From the NCBI GenBank assembly GCA_049582065.1, contig JBAUTF010000366.1, positions 1-28,787 on the forward strand: DNA of 28,787 bases, read 5' to 3'. This document shows, in pieces, positions 8,301 through 16,891 of this stretch; positions within the stretch are counted from its first letter, which is position 1, and the number at the start of each line of letters is the position of its first letter. The position numbers and the translations under genes are program-made. The notes beneath the pieces were generated by a model that saw nothing but the letters and a program-made list of their open reading frames with translations, did no database searches and was not told where the DNA came from. Source of the DNA: DATKSS01 sp049582065 (lineage in GTDB: Bacteria; Chloroflexota; Dormibacteria; Dormibacterales; Dormibacteraceae).

Positions 8301-10544
8301 TCAGTCACGGTCGGGACCGGTCGGATCCGGCGGTCGCTCCAGCCGAACGGGCGTGCCCACGTCAAGGATGGCCAGCGGCTCGCGCTCCCAGATGCCGATG
8401 AGCAGGTGCAGGCGGCGCAGCGAGCGCGGCGCCCACCAGTTGCGGTCTCCAAGCAGCTTCATCAGCGCGGGCACCAGCGTGGCCCGGATGAGGAAGGCGT
8501 CCACCAGCACGGCGAGTGCCAGACCCAGGCCCAGAATTTTGATGGTGGTGACGCCCGAGCTCAGGAAGGCGAGGAAGACGACTGCGATGAGCAGGGCAGC
8601 CGACGTGACCAGGCGACCGGTGTGCTGCAGGCCGAGAGCGACGGCCTCTTCGTTGTTGCCGACTCTGTCATATTCCTCCTTGATGCGGGAGATGAGGAAC
8701 ACCTCATAGTCCATCGACAGCCCAAAGGCAAAGCAGAAGAGCAACACGGGCGTGCGTATGCTGATGGTCCCGGTGGGCGTGAAGCCGAGCAGCCCGGACA
8801 GCATGCCGTCCTGGAACACGAAGACGAGCGCGCCGAAGGTGGCCGAGAGGCTGAGTATGTTGAGCACCAGCGTCTTCACCGGAACCAGCACCGCCCCCAC
8901 CATCAGGAAGAGCAACAGCACGGTGGCCAGCACAATGACCGCGATGGCGATGGGGAGGTGGCCCAGCATCGAGTTCTGGGCGTCGAGCAGCGTGGCGGCG
9001 CTGCCGCCGACGAAGACGGGAAACGGCGCAGGCAGGCTGCGCACTGCGCGGGCCAGGCTGAGACCGGCCGGCGAGATCGGGTCGCTCACCGGCGTCAGCG
9101 CCAGCCAGGTGGCGGGCGGCGCCGAGAAGACCGTGCTGCTGGTGCCTGCGGGGGCCACCTGACGACCGCCCGTGAAACTCCCGGCACCGGCGTCAACACG
9201 CGCAACGCCCGGCAGTGCCGACAGCGCGGCGGCGTACCGCGTGACCGCGCCGGCACCGGTGTCGGCGGTGGCTGGCGCGACCAGGATCGTCGTCCAGTCG
9301 GGGTTGTCGGCGAAACCGGTGCGCAGCGCATCGCCGACGACCCGCGCGGACGCGCCCGGCTCCAGGATGCGGTCGTCATCGTCGCCAAGCGTGATGTGCA
9401 GGAACGGCGATCCCATCACCACCAGCACGACGGCGACGGCGATGGCGACGACTACGGGGTGGCGCATCACCGCCTGTGCACGGCCGTACCAGAAGAGCCC
9501 CTCGCCGCTGGATGCAGGAGGGCGCAGGCGTCCCATCTCGATGCGCGGACCGAGGACGTGGAGGACGGCCGGCAGCACCACGACGGCGCCGACGGCCGCC
9601 AGCACCACGACGCCGGTGCCCGCGAAAGCGAACGAGCGAAGGAAGGCGATGGGGAAGATGGCCAGCGAGGCGAGGGCGATGGCCACCGTGACCGCGCTGA
9701 AGATCACGGTGCGGCCCGCCGTCTGCAGCGTCCGCGCCAATGCAGGCTCGCGGGTGCGCCCGGCACGCAGCTCCTCTCGGTAGCGCGAGACGATGAGCAG
9801 GCTGTAGTCGACGCCCAGGCCGAGCCCGAGGCCAGTGGTCATGTTGAGCGCGAAGATGGAGACGTCCGTGACACCGGTGAGCAGGCGCAGTATCAACAGC
9901 GTGCCGACGATGGCCACGCCGCCTACGACAAGTGGCAGCGCGGCGCCGACGGCGCTGCCGAAGAGGACCAGGAGCAGGACGGCGACGATGGGCACGGTGA
10001 TCAGCTCGGCGCGGCGCAGATCGTCCTCCGACTGCGTGACGATTTCGGCCTCCACGACTGCGCGGCCCCCCGCCACGACGGTCACCGGGCCAAAACTGGA
10101 ATCGAAGTCGGCGGCGACCCGCTCCGCCGTGGCCCGCACTGCGTTCTCGTCGCCGGTGGCCAGCCCGGTGATTAGTGCCCGCCGTCCGTCGCGGCTGACC
10201 AGCGCGGGTTGAGGTGGATCCGACCAGAACTGGGTGACGTCGACGACGCCCGGTTCGGCGGCGAGGCGATCTGCCAGAGATCGTCCTGCATCGACCACTG
10301 ACGGGTCTGTCACCGACCGGCTGCGCGCCGTGACCAGCACAACGAGGTTGGGCTCTGCGACGTGGAACGTCGACGCCAACGCGGCCTGCGCCCGGCTCGA
10401 CTCCCACGAGGGATCGGTGAAGCCTCCAGTGGACAAATGGGATGCAGCAGACGCGCCGACCACCCCGGCGACCGCCAGCACGGCGATGGTCACAGCGATC
10501 AATGTCCAGGCGCGGCGAATGATCAGGGAACTCAGGAATCTCAC
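8301..10544 (-). CDS. MMPL/RND family membrane transporter
   Basis: The 747-residue protein has the RND layout twice: one N-terminal membrane helix (residues 10-33), a large extracytoplasmic loop, then five clustered helices, and the same again in the second half. Both halves carry the Asp-Tyr pair of the MmpL proton relay, in LGVDYSLLIVSRYREE (Asp246) and LSMDYEVFLISRIKEEY (Asp612). Family members export lipids, lipopeptides or hopanoids using the proton gradient. The start is GTG at 10544. Being 41 bp upstream of a lipid-modifying synthase fits a lipid substrate, which is inference. The divergent cNMP-binding gene begins only 20 bp away, so the promoters must overlap the coding ends or the starts are further downstream. 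Confidence 0.93.
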   Translation of the reverse strand: MRFLSSLIIRRAWTLIAVTIAVLAVAGVVGASAASHLSTGGFTDPSWESSRAQAALASTFHVAEPNLVVLVTARSRSVTDPSVVDAGRSLADRLAAEPGVVDVTQFWSDPPQPALVSRDGRRALITGLATGDENAVRATAERVAADFDSSFGPVTVVAGGRAVVEAEIVTQSEDDLRRAELITVPIVAVLLLVLFGSAVGAALPLVVGGVAIVGTLLILRLLTGVTDVSIFALNMTTGLGLGLGVDYSLLIVSRYREELRAGRTREPALARTLQTAGRTVIFSAVTVAIALASLAIFPIAFLRSFAFAGTGVVVLAAVGAVVVLPAVLHVLGPRIEMGRLRPPASSGEGLFWYGRAQAVMRHPVVVAIAVAVVLVVMGSPFLHITLGDDDDRILEPGASARVVGDALRTGFADNPDWTTILVAPATADTGAGAVTRYAAALSALPGVARVDAGAGSFTGGRQVAPAGTSSTVFSAPPATWLALTPVSDPISPAGLSLARAVRSLPAPFPVFVGGSAATLLDAQNSMLGHLPIAIAVIVLATVLLLFLMVGAVLVPVKTLVLNILSLSATFGALVFVFQDGMLSGLLGFTPTGTISIRTPVLLFCFAFGLSMDYEVFLISRIKEEYDRVGNNEEAVALGLQHTGRLVTSAALLIAVVFLAFLSSGVTTIKILGLGLALAVLVDAFLIRATLVPALMKLLGDRNWWAPRSLRRLHLLIGIWEREPLAILDVGTPVRLERPPDPTGPDRD

Positions 10545-10564
10545 GTGCCACCCCAGCTGCCCGT

Positions 10565-11020
10565 ATGGCAGCGGGTATTCTACGACGCACCGTGCGACAT
10601 CACCGTGTGCTGGTCCAGGCGCTGGCGGAGGTGCCGCTCTTCGCCACCTGCTCCAAGCGCGACCTGCAGATCGTGGCTCGGCACATGCAGGTGGTGGCGG
10701 TACCCGCCGGCACGGCGCTGATGCGTGAGGGCGATCGCGGCGATGCCTTCTATGTCGTCCTCAAAGGCGAGGCGATCGTGGAGAGCACCGGCAAGGCGGT
10801 GGCCGTCCTGCGACCCGGAGACCACGTGGGCGAGCTGGCACTGCTCGATCCCGCACCGCGCAACGCCACGGTGACCTCGACGGCTGACATGACCGTGGGC
10901 GTGATCGACGCACGCACCTTCGCGGCCATCGTCCGCGACGTGCCGGCGCTGACCGGCAAGCTGCTGGCCGCCCTGGCTCGCCGACTGCGCCAGCGCGACC
11001 GGGAGGCAGCCGTGCGGTGA
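10565..11020 (+). CDS. Stand-alone cyclic-nucleotide-binding (CRP-like) domain protein
   Basis: A 151-residue protein made of a single cNMP-binding beta-roll: LAEVPLFATCSKRDLQIVAR, then AGTALMREGDRGDAFYVVLKG, and the phosphate-binding cassette region VGELALLDPAPRNATVTS. The cassette keeps the Gly-Glu and the Arg that contact the cyclic phosphate in functional domains. There is no DNA-binding domain or enzyme attached. Its stop overlaps the GTG start of the next gene by four bases, so the two are translationally coupled. A GTG near 10592 is an alternative start that leaves more room for a promoter. It probably senses cAMP or cGMP and partners with the downstream lipase; the partner role is inference. 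Confidence 0.85.
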   Translation: MAAGILRRTVRHHRVLVQALAEVPLFATCSKRDLQIVARHMQVVAVPAGTALMREGDRGDAFYVVLKGEAIVESTGKAVAVLRPGDHVGELALLDPAPRNATVTSTADMTVGVIDARTFAAIVRDVPALTGKLLAALARRLRQRDREAAVR

Positions 11021-12738
11021 CTTCTACGATGGTGGCGGCCCAGGACCTGGCCGCCGTCCCGCTCTTCGCCACCCTGTCGCCGGGCCAGCTCGTGCAGCTC
11101 GCGCGGACGGCGGCGAGGCTGCACCTGCAGTCCGGCGACTGGCTGTTCCACCAGGGCGACCCCGGTGACAGCCTCTTCGTGGTCATTGCAGGTAGTGTCG
11201 ACATCGTCGCCGAGCAACCCACAACGCAGCTCGTCCGCACCCTCGGACGCGGGCAGTGCATCGGCGAATTGGCGGTGCTCACCGGCGAGCCACGCCTCTT
11301 CGGCGCCCGGGCCCACCGCGACACCGAGCTGGCCCAGGTCAGCCGCGCGGACGTCGAAGCGCTGCTCTTGGCCGAGCCGAGCGTCGGGCTGGCCCTGACA
11401 CGCATCCTCAGCGAGCGCCTACGCTGGGGCCGCTCCCCCACCGAGGAGGTCAGCTCTCCGAGAATCATCGCTTTGGTGCCGCTGCACAACGGTGCCCCGA
11501 TAGCCGCGGTCGCCGGCGAGCTGGCGGCGGCGTTCGAGTCGATGGGACGCCTGGCCCGCCTGGACTCGCGCGAGCCCATGCCCCTGGGCACCCTCGATCA
11601 CATCGAGGCGGAGAACGACCACGTGCTCCTGGTGGCCAACAGCGCGGACCGCGACGACCCATGGACGCACTTCTGCCTGCGCCAGTCCGACCGCGTCGTC
11701 GGCCTCGCCTCGCTCCCGCGTGGCGCGCGCGCGGCGCCGCCCACCCCCCGCCTGCAAGGCTGCGATCTGGCCTATCTCGCACCCGTCGACGCCGAACCGC
11801 CCCTCCAGGGGTGGCTGGATGCGCTCGACCCGCGCACCACGTACATCCTCCGCGCGGGTACGACAGCGGGCACGCGTCGCATGGCGCGGCGACTCGCAGG
11901 TCGCTCCCTCGGCGTCGTCCTCTCTGGCGGTGGAGCGCGGGGAGTGGCGCACGTAGGAGTCCTCGAGGAACTGCAGCGTGAGGGCTACGAGATCGACCGC
12001 ATCGGCGGAGCGAGCATGGGTGGCGTGATCGGCTCGCTGTTCGCAGAGGGGCGCAGCGCGGACGACTGCATCGCGGTACTGGAGGCCGAGTACGTGCGCA
12101 CCACACCGCTGGCAGGCCGCACCATCCCGCTGGTTGCGCTGTCACGCGGGGTGAGGGGCTTTGCTGCGCAACATCGTCTGCACGGCGACCGCCGCATCGA
12201 AGGCCTCGACATCAACTTCTACTGCGTAGCGGCTGATCTCGTCTCGCAGCGTCTCGTCGTGCATCGTCGCGGCCTGGTAGCAGTGGCCGTGTCCGCGACA
12301 CAGGCTCTGCCGGCGTTCGTACCGCCGTTGAAGGATGGCGAGCGGATGCTCGTCGATGGCGGCATCCTCAACAACCTCCCGGTCGACCCCATGCTCTCGA
12401 CGCGTGAAGGCCCGGTCGTCGCCGTCGACGTCTCCGGTGCGCTGCCACCGCCGCGCCCGCCGCGCTCGCGCATGCCGCTGCTTCGGCGCTGGATCGTCGG
12501 TCCCGCGGCCGAGTGGGCGCCGCCAATCACCGAGACGGTGCTGCGTAGCATCCTGCTCGGCAACGCGATCAACGACGCCGCCGCTCGCGAGCGCGCTCAC
12601 GCGGTGATCCAGCCCAGTCTGCGCGGCGTCGCTACCATGCGGTTCCGTGACCTCGCGTCCGTGCGCCGCCTAGGCCGGGAAGCTGCGCGAGAGGCCATCG
12701 CGGAGGGGCGTCTGGCTGCACTCGCTGTGGGGCGATGA
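11017..12738 (+). CDS. cNMP-binding domain-patatin-like phospholipase fusion
   Basis: 573 residues. Residues about 5-125 form a cNMP-binding domain (LAAVPLFATLSPGQLVQL, FHQGDPGDSLFVVIAG, IGELAVLTGEPRLFGARA). A middle region of about 150 residues has no clear motif. The patatin domain starts near 300 with the oxyanion motif SGGGARG, the nucleophile elbow GASMGG (Ser333) and the DGG motif (Asp447), giving the full Ser-Asp dyad. The architecture matches mycobacterial Rv2565-like and eukaryotic NTE-type proteins, which cleave fatty acyl chains from phospholipids or lysophospholipids at membranes. The GTG start overlaps the preceding stop (GTGA). Next to a cyclopropane synthase, an MMPL exporter and two cyclases, cAMP-controlled lipid turnover is the natural reading, though untested. 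Family is certain; substrate is not. Confidence 0.92.
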   Translation: MTSTMVAAQDLAAVPLFATLSPGQLVQLARTAARLHLQSGDWLFHQGDPGDSLFVVIAGSVDIVAEQPTTQLVRTLGRGQCIGELAVLTGEPRLFGARAHRDTELAQVSRADVEALLLAEPSVGLALTRILSERLRWGRSPTEEVSSPRIIALVPLHNGAPIAAVAGELAAAFESMGRLARLDSREPMPLGTLDHIEAENDHVLLVANSADRDDPWTHFCLRQSDRVVGLASLPRGARAAPPTPRLQGCDLAYLAPVDAEPPLQGWLDALDPRTTYILRAGTTAGTRRMARRLAGRSLGVVLSGGGARGVAHVGVLEELQREGYEIDRIGGASMGGVIGSLFAEGRSADDCIAVLEAEYVRTTPLAGRTIPLVALSRGVRGFAAQHRLHGDRRIEGLDINFYCVAADLVSQRLVVHRRGLVAVAVSATQALPAFVPPLKDGERMLVDGGILNNLPVDPMLSTREGPVVAVDVSGALPPPRPPRSRMPLLRRWIVGPAAEWAPPITETVLRSILLGNAINDAAARERAHAVIQPSLRGVATMRFRDLASVRRLGREAAREAIAEGRLAALAVGR

Positions 12739-13319
12739 GACGCTGTGGATCGGTTGACTACCGCCGGGTCGACGGCCATCACTTGAGGACGTCCATGGTC
12801 GCCTCGGCGCTCCAACTCCCTGACGTCGGCAGGGTCTCGAGCCATTCCTCTCACCCTTCATCGTGGGCAGCCCTGGTGAGGTACAGCAGCATCGACAGAG
12901 GGGCACCCATCGCGACTCAGTCCTCCGGGTCCCGCTGTGGGCCATCACGGTATCTCCAGAACGCGCGAGGCCACCGCTGCCAACCACGCTCGTACGCGAG
13001 ATGGGGTAGTACGACGCGTGCAGGGGCTTGGCGCAGCGCTGCTTCGTTGACCTAGAGCGAGCGTGGCGCTGGAGCAACGGATCTGAGCTCGACAGTGCCC
13101 TCGAAGCGGTCGTAGCATGTACGACATGGGTTGCGCGCACCCGCCCGCGTGCCGCCCCGGCCGCACGCTACGGCGACTGACGATGCGCGGCTTCCTGACC
13201 TTCGTCGCCAACCCGCGCAGTCGCGCGCCGGAGGACCTCGAGCAGATGCCGATGACCTGTGGCGCGACCGCGGCCGTGGCATCGGGCAGACTGACCGCGC
13301 CGCGGGGCGGCGCCTGACG
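12739..13319. other. Gene-free stretch
   Basis: Between the lipase stop and the next credible start there are about 580 bases. Open frames here on both strands give low-complexity Arg/Ser/Pro-rich translations without motifs. I see no RNA gene, repeat or clear promoter. Confidence 0.4.
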
Positions 13320-14048
13320 GTGCTCGATCTGGCTTCGAGCCTGTCTGACATTCCGGAGACTCGCCGCGACGGACCCTGGGCTGGGCATGAGCACGTCAAG
13401 GGCTGGGCCGTGTTCGGACTTCCATTCGACTCGGGACACGTGCTCGCCCTTCGCGTCCTGCCGCAGAGCAACGTCACCCCCTACCGCTCGCTTTATCACA
13501 GGAACCCGCAGGGGAATTGGGCCCTCTACGTCGACGGCCCGAAGGCTTGCGCATGCACCAGGTACTATGGGTCGGCCTGTGAGCTCACTGGCTACACGCG
13601 ACTGCGGGTCGAATGGACCGGCCTTGCCACTGTCCACATCACTCTGAACGAGCCGGCCGTTGATTGGACATTCACGGCGACGTCGGATTGGCGGCTCGGC
13701 CTGATGAATACCATCAATGCCGCGTTGCCGATGGCGTCATGGCGCTCGAGGTCGCTGCTGCGAGCTCGCGAGCTGGCGGCCAGGGCCTTGGGTCTCGGCG
13801 ACCTGCGGCTGAGGACGGTGACGCCCAGTGGTCACGTCGGAACCTTCATGCCAGAGCGGATCTACTTCATCGAGCAGTCCAGCGCCAGCTTCGACGGAGT
13901 CGACCTGGGCCGCCCAGCTCACTGGCGCGAGAACCCGATGATCGGGTCCTTGCCCCTGCCAACTCGCGGGATTCTGGCGAGCGGACAGGCGGTGTGGCAG
14001 ACCCGCGACCAATCGGAGCTCGACCGCATGCAGGCAGAGATCGCCTGA
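13320..14048 (+). CDS. Hypothetical protein, 242 residues
   Basis: I do not recognise the family with certainty. From GTG 13320 the protein reads LDLASSLSDIPETRRDGPW and has regular beta-strand-like segments (GWAVFGLPFDSGHVLALRV, LYHRNPQGNWALYVDGP, LRVEWTGLATVHITL). A central helix-rich part (SLLRARELAARALGLGDLRL) follows, then a conserved-looking end (HVGTFMPERIYFIEQS, LPTRGILASGQAVW). There is no signal peptide or membrane helix. A cysteine-containing CACTRYYGSACE segment at about 77-88 is notable. The pattern suggests a lipocalin-like or hydratase-like beta-barrel, which is only a guess. The open frame extends upstream to a TTG at 13131, but that part is Arg/Pro/Ala-rich and looks non-coding. 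There is no strong ribosome site at the chosen GTG. Confidence 0.7.
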   Translation: MLDLASSLSDIPETRRDGPWAGHEHVKGWAVFGLPFDSGHVLALRVLPQSNVTPYRSLYHRNPQGNWALYVDGPKACACTRYYGSACELTGYTRLRVEWTGLATVHITLNEPAVDWTFTATSDWRLGLMNTINAALPMASWRSRSLLRARELAARALGLGDLRLRTVTPSGHVGTFMPERIYFIEQSSASFDGVDLGRPAHWRENPMIGSLPLPTRGILASGQAVWQTRDQSELDRMQAEIA

Positions 14049-14165
14049 ACCCCAACAACGGGACCGAGTTCTCGGAGATGGACAGGAACGATTGCTCGGT
14101 CTCAGCAGCTAGCGCGTGCCGCCGCTGGCCACGCGGAGGCGTCTGGCAAGTCTTAGTCTGACGCC

Positions 14166-15422
14166 GTGGAACGTGATTCGAGCCGGCGGCGAGGCCCGAT
14201 CGGGCGATGGGTGGCTAACCTCGCGCGGGCGGGGACCTTGGCAAGCGACGATACCGACGAGGTGCTCCGCAAAGGCACCCTCACGCTCGCTGCCTGTTTC
14301 GTCGGCCTGCTCGCGTTCATTTGGGTCGGGATATACGGCTATCTCGGAATCTGGTTATCAGCGTTGATACCGCTCACGTACCAGGTCGCCGTTGTCATCA
14401 GCCTGGTGCTCTTCGTGCGCACCAAGCAATTCCGGGCGTTCCGAACGACCCAACTCGTCCTGATGCTGATTCTTCCGTTCTTGCTCCAAGGGAGCCTCGG
14501 TGGCTTCGCCTCTGGGAGCGCGGTGTCGCTCTGGGCTCTCGTCGCACCAATCGGCGCCCTGATGTTCGTTGGCCTGCGGCAGGCGCGACCTTGGTTCTAC
14601 GGTTTCGTAGCTTTGATCATCGCTTCAGCCGTGCTGGAGTTCACGCATTTCCTGCCGCAACCGGACATTCCGGCGGAGGTCAGGCTCGTCTTCTTCCTCA
14701 TGAACCTGATTGGCGTGGCGCTAACCGTGTTCGTCCTTCTCGTCTATTTCGTGGGGGAACGCGAAAAGATGAAGACGGCGCTGGAGGCCGAACATCTTCG
14801 TTCCGAGACCCTCTTGCTGAACGTATTGCCCGCCCCGGTTGCAGATCGGTTGAAGATGTCCAGCGATCTGATCGCGGATGGTTATGAAGGCGTGACCGTG
14901 CTCTTTGCGGATATTGTCGGCTTCACCCCATTGTCTGCGCGGTTGACCCCCGGTGAGGTCGTGACCCTTCTCAACCACGTCTTCACTTCTTTCGATCAAC
15001 TGGTTGAGGCACACCGTGTTGAGAAGATCAAGACCATTGGAGACGCCTACATGGTGGCAGCCGGCGTGCCGATACGCCGCGATGATCACGCCGCGGCGAT
15101 CGCCGATCTCGCTCTACAGATGAAGGCCGAGGTCGCCAAGGTCCGAGAGACGACCAACATGCCGCTCGACATCCGAATAGGCGTCGATTCGGGCCCGGTT
15201 GTCGCCGGCGTCATTGGAAGGCGGAAGTTCATCTACGACCTGTGGGGTGACACCGTCAACACAGCAAGTCGGATGGAGTCGCACGGCACAGCCGGCGAGA
15301 TACAGGTCACCGAAAGGACGTGGTGTCTTCTTCGTGCGAGCTACAGGTTTCGAGACCGAGGCATGATCGAGGTCAAGGGAAAAGGTCTAATGCACACCTA
15401 CTTCTTGGAGCAGCGCTTGTGA
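14166..15422 (+). CDS. Membrane-anchored class III adenylate/guanylate cyclase
   Basis: 418 residues. Residues about 38-200 contain five or six hydrophobic helices (LTLAACFVGLLAFIWVGIYG, LVLMLILPFLL, FFLMNLIGVALTVFVLLVYF). A helical linker (EREKMKTALEAEHLRSETLL, then LNVLPAPVADRL) typical of integral-membrane cyclases follows, then the cyclase domain with FADIVGFT (metal Asp249), EKIKTIGDAYM (substrate Lys and second metal Asp), YDLWGDTVNTASRM (substrate Asp, Asn and Arg) and the final VKGKGLMHTYFLE. All catalytic residues are present, and the Lys/Asp pair favours ATP over GTP. It makes cAMP at the inner membrane face, probably as a homodimer. The start is GTG 14166. It lies about 1.4 kb downstream of the cNMP-gated lipase on the same strand. 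Confidence 0.93.
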   Translation: MERDSSRRRGPIGRWVANLARAGTLASDDTDEVLRKGTLTLAACFVGLLAFIWVGIYGYLGIWLSALIPLTYQVAVVISLVLFVRTKQFRAFRTTQLVLMLILPFLLQGSLGGFASGSAVSLWALVAPIGALMFVGLRQARPWFYGFVALIIASAVLEFTHFLPQPDIPAEVRLVFFLMNLIGVALTVFVLLVYFVGEREKMKTALEAEHLRSETLLLNVLPAPVADRLKMSSDLIADGYEGVTVLFADIVGFTPLSARLTPGEVVTLLNHVFTSFDQLVEAHRVEKIKTIGDAYMVAAGVPIRRDDHAAAIADLALQMKAEVAKVRETTNMPLDIRIGVDSGPVVAGVIGRRKFIYDLWGDTVNTASRMESHGTAGEIQVTERTWCLLRASYRFRDRGMIEVKGKGLMHTYFLEQRL

Positions 15423-15736
15423 CTCACGCTCGCGTCCCGCGATCGCCGCCGACAGTCCTCCCCGCAGGGCAGCGCCCACACCATTGACCCCGTCGAGTCA
15501 CAGTGCGCTCGTACAGACCGCGGCGGGTATCGCCGGCCAGGGAGGCGGTCGCCCGCTTGCCCACTGGGCAGCGAGCGCTGACTTTCGCGTCGACCACCGC
15601 GGGTACAAGCCACCGTCTCACTCAGCAGGTAGATGCTCCAGGGTCGACCCGCTGACAGTTCACCGCGCGGAACCGTACTACGCACCCGACGTTCCCGTGG
15701 ATTTGCGCCGAGCTGTAGCCGTCACTTCGTATTCAA

Positions 15737-16003
15737 AATGGTGGTGCCGAGGGACAGGATCGAACTGTCGACACCAGGTTTTTCAGTCGAACGAGCCGAC
15801 GTTCGCCAGGGTCCTTTGAGATCCACGGTCGTATTCTGACCGACCCGAATCGGCGGGCTGATATCCACGGGTTTCCACCACCGTCCAGGGACGAAGGTGT
15901 CAGGTTAGGTGTCATTTTGCGTGCCACCATTTGTCGTGTACCGACTCTCCGACGCACCCCACGTGGCTCTGCGTAGTCCCTCTAGTGAGAGCACGCTCGC
16001 CTG
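15737..16003. repeat. Diverged direct repeat of about 260 bp, copy B
   Basis: Partner of the repeat at 3965-4230. Beyond the identical tRNA half, shared blocks continue in the same order to gcacgctcgcctg. On the minus strand this copy gives an open frame reading VARKMTPNLTPSSLDGGG that runs into the tRNA half, whereas copy A has a stop. The pattern fits an old attachment-site duplication carrying the same adjoining gene end. Confidence 0.65.
15742..15786 (-). pseudogene. 3' half of tRNA-Phe(GAA), copy B
   Basis: Identical over 45 bp to copy A at 3970-4014: anticodon loop CTGAAAA, perfect T-arm, 3' acceptor strand CCTCGGC and encoded CCA, on the minus strand. The bases before the loop (GTTCGA) do not complete the anticodon stem and there is no D-arm, so it is not a functional tRNA. 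Both copies point the same way, 11,772 bp apart. Confidence 0.8.
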
Positions 16004-16891
16004 CGCGGGACTGCTCTCCCTGCGGCGGCGTCCACCCGACAGATGAGGGCGTCGCGGCTTACCTGGACGTCCGGTAGGGGCGTTCTAATAGACGCCGAGC
16101 GCCGTCGGGCCGCGTCTGTCGTGTTTCCACGACGGGTGCCGTTCTCTCGCGACGCACGATCCGAACGCGCGTAGGGAATCCCAGTTTTCCGTGCTGCTTG
16201 ACCAGGTTCCAGAGCGGACGATGATCCATCGCAAAGCACTCCCAAGCACGACGCAGCGCGGCTGGGGAGGGCTGCAACGCCTCTCAGAGTTGGGTGTCGA
16301 AGACGCGGACCAGTTCTGGGCCGCTGAGGCTGTACCAGTTTCCACTCTCATCCTGTTGCTCATTCATGGGGCTTCCGCTTCGAAAGTCGACTCCTCACGA
16401 CACGCAGGTGACGGCGGCGGCCTCGCGCGCGTTCGACCCCGAGGACGCCGCCGCCGGGAAGGGGGACTCGTGTTATAGAGATCATCCGCCAACAAGCGCG
16501 CAGATCTACTGACGATGTCGTTACAAAGGCATCGACCCGTGGGCGTGCAATCGCAACTCTCGGAGCCGCCGACGCCGAGTGATGGCGACTGGAGGATGTC
16601 GTGTTTGGGCACATCGCACGGCGTCAGGCCGGGGCCACGAGGCACGCGAAGGCAACCGCGTTCTGTCTCCGTTGGGCCTGGGTTTCCAGGCTGACCGGGG
16701 GGGGTGGAGAGCGACAGCCACCTCAGGTGACATGACGCTCCTAGAACGACGCGGCTGTGCCTCGAGGACCGTTGCGCTTATCGCGTTGCAGTGAGCCAAA
16801 CGGCCCGTTCGAATGGTGACGTTGTACCCTGGCGGGAATCTCCCGCGGTCGCGAGGATGGCTAAAGCTCATTCACCACACGGGGTCGCACC

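Larger units (their letters stand above)
15423..16891. other. Long stretch without recognisable gene
   Basis: About 1.47 kb. It holds the second tRNA-Phe half and its repeat flank (15737-16003, listed separately). The rest has several overlapping open frames on both strands, none with a family signature or consistent codon use. One minus-strand frame (16059-16277) reads more like protein than the others (CFAMDHRPLWNLVKQHGKLG) and may be a decayed gene, but I cannot name it. Confidence 0.4.

Noticed and set aside
8229..10175. Long plus-strand open frame (648 codons) opposite the MMPL gene
   Set aside because: The translation is rich in Arg, Gln, Asp and His without any fold signature, and it is the antisense of a clearly coding transporter. 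Long antisense frames are normal in GC-rich DNA.
15733..15957. Minus-strand frame running into the tRNA-Phe half, taken as a possible gene
   Set aside because: Its last part is just the tRNA half read as protein. It may be a gene tail, but no complete domain is present, so it is treated as part of the repeat.
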